DNA of 64,000 nt. Source: Cyclobacteriaceae bacterium (lineage in GTDB: Bacteria; Bacteroidota; Bacteroidia; Cytophagales; Cyclobacteriaceae). The stretch lies in the NCBI GenBank assembly GCA_019638395.1, contig JAHBTX010000006.1, positions 1 through 64,000 of the forward strand. Direction: 5' to 3'. Within the stretch, counting starts at the first letter, position 1; every line of letters starts with the position of its first letter. A program made the translations under genes and the position numbers. The notes beneath the pieces are model-generated. The model had not been told where the DNA came from. It worked only from the letters and a program-made list of their open reading frames with translations, and did no database searches. This document shows, piece by piece, positions 63,640 through 64,000 of the stretch.

Positions 63640-64000
63640 TTAATAATTTATCTCTACAACCTTCTTCTTATTCAGTTTCTGCATTTGCTTCGGCACCAAC
63701 ATTAAAATTTCTTCTTTCAGCGTTTGAATAAGTTTTGTTTTTAGATGATCGCGATGCGTAACCAGGCTTACTTCGCGGGCAGGGCTCGGCTCCTTCAATC
63801 GTTTTACAAGTTTAAGTTGGGCCGGACTAAATTCCATAATGGCCAACTCCGGTAAAATCGTAATGCCATCACTCTTATCTACCATCCGTTTTAATGTTTC
63901 AATATTTCCGGTCTCATATTTAAAATGAAGCTCTGAATGTTTTCGCAGTTCACACAAATTCAAAATCTGCGACCGAAAACAATGGCCTTCTCCTAATAAC
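63640..64000 (-). CDS. oxyR: OxyR-type LysR regulator, C-terminal part (cut by window edge)
   Basis: The reading frame enters from beyond the right edge; about 120 residues of the regulatory domain are visible. It begins LLGEGHCFRSQILNLCEL, where the two Cys are nine residues apart, the spacing of the redox-active Cys199 and Cys208 of E. coli OxyR (GHC...C). The remainder (MVDKSDGITILPELA, REVSLVTHRDHL) fits a LysR effector domain. It senses hydrogen peroxide in characterised proteins. The DNA-binding domain is outside the window. Confidence 0.85.
   Translation of the reverse strand, partial: LLGEGHCFRSQILNLCELRKHSELHFKYETGNIETLKRMVDKSDGITILPELAIMEFSPAQLKLVKRLKEPSPAREVSLVTHRDHLKTKLIQTLKEEILMLVPKQMQKLNKKKVVEINY

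Overview
The window reads as a chromosomal segment of a member of the Bacteroidota, most likely order Cytophagales. Indicators are the type IX secretion genes porU and porV, Bacteroidota-type promoters (TTTG, about 20 nt, then TAnnTTTG), few Shine-Dalgarno sequences, outer-membrane proteins with C-terminal Phe, single-chain glycyl-tRNA synthetase, eukaryote-like IleRS, and many short intergenic palindromes. It is mostly housekeeping DNA. No prophage, CRISPR array, rRNA or tRNA gene was found.

Layout. 0.1-7.2 kb (minus): a tightly packed operon of metallo-hydrolase, pssA, porU, porV and a non-catalytic M16 protease homologue. 7.3-16.4 kb (plus): FAD oxidoreductase, large beta-propeller outer-membrane protein, YicC, orphan histidine kinase, Tex. 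16.5-27.6 kb: DUF4407 membrane protein, DUF4168 and META-domain envelope proteins, a LytS/LytTR pair, a VWA protein, a glutamate-synthase-like FMN enzyme, a decayed transposase tail, and an antiporter/universal-stress pair. 27.6-36.5 kb (plus): a histidine-kinase remnant next to an intact kinase, glyS, MtfA-like protease, scramblase-like protein, dgt, SMR exporter, MMPL transporter. 36.5-49.3 kb: Uma2 nuclease, ileS-lspA, a fold-type-II PLP enzyme, acylphosphatase, gapN, deoC, three very small envelope proteins, ECF sigma/anti-sigma, lpdA. 49.4-57.2 kb (plus): fabG, a methionine operon with a regulatory leader (osmC, metY, metX, hom), nqrF, and a MntA/HepT toxin-antitoxin pair. 57.2-64 kb: arginase-like enzyme, Nramp-family transporter, DoxX, beta-barrel protein, an attenuator-like leader before rtcB, two duplicated TPR genes, and the C-terminal part of OxyR cut by the right edge.

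Most notable. (1) The methionine operon leader: a consensus promoter, a clear SAM-I riboswitch, then an unannotated 48-codon ORF ending in Cys-Met-Cys-Cys-Cys-Cys, then a hairpin whose 3' arm can pair with either the Cys codons or a downstream arm. This could be a combined SAM and cysteine sensor. (2) A promoter, 25-codon ORF, mutually exclusive hairpins and an intrinsic terminator upstream of rtcB and its two TPR neighbours. (3) Two tandem unannotated single-pass microproteins (38 and 47 aa) downstream of the ECF sigma/anti-sigma pair. (4) Several families of intergenic palindromes, one of which appears to lie in frame inside ileS. (5) An IleRS with GxHH in place of HxGH. Several enzymes have altered active-site signatures (M16, GapN-like, arginase-like, Nramp-like).
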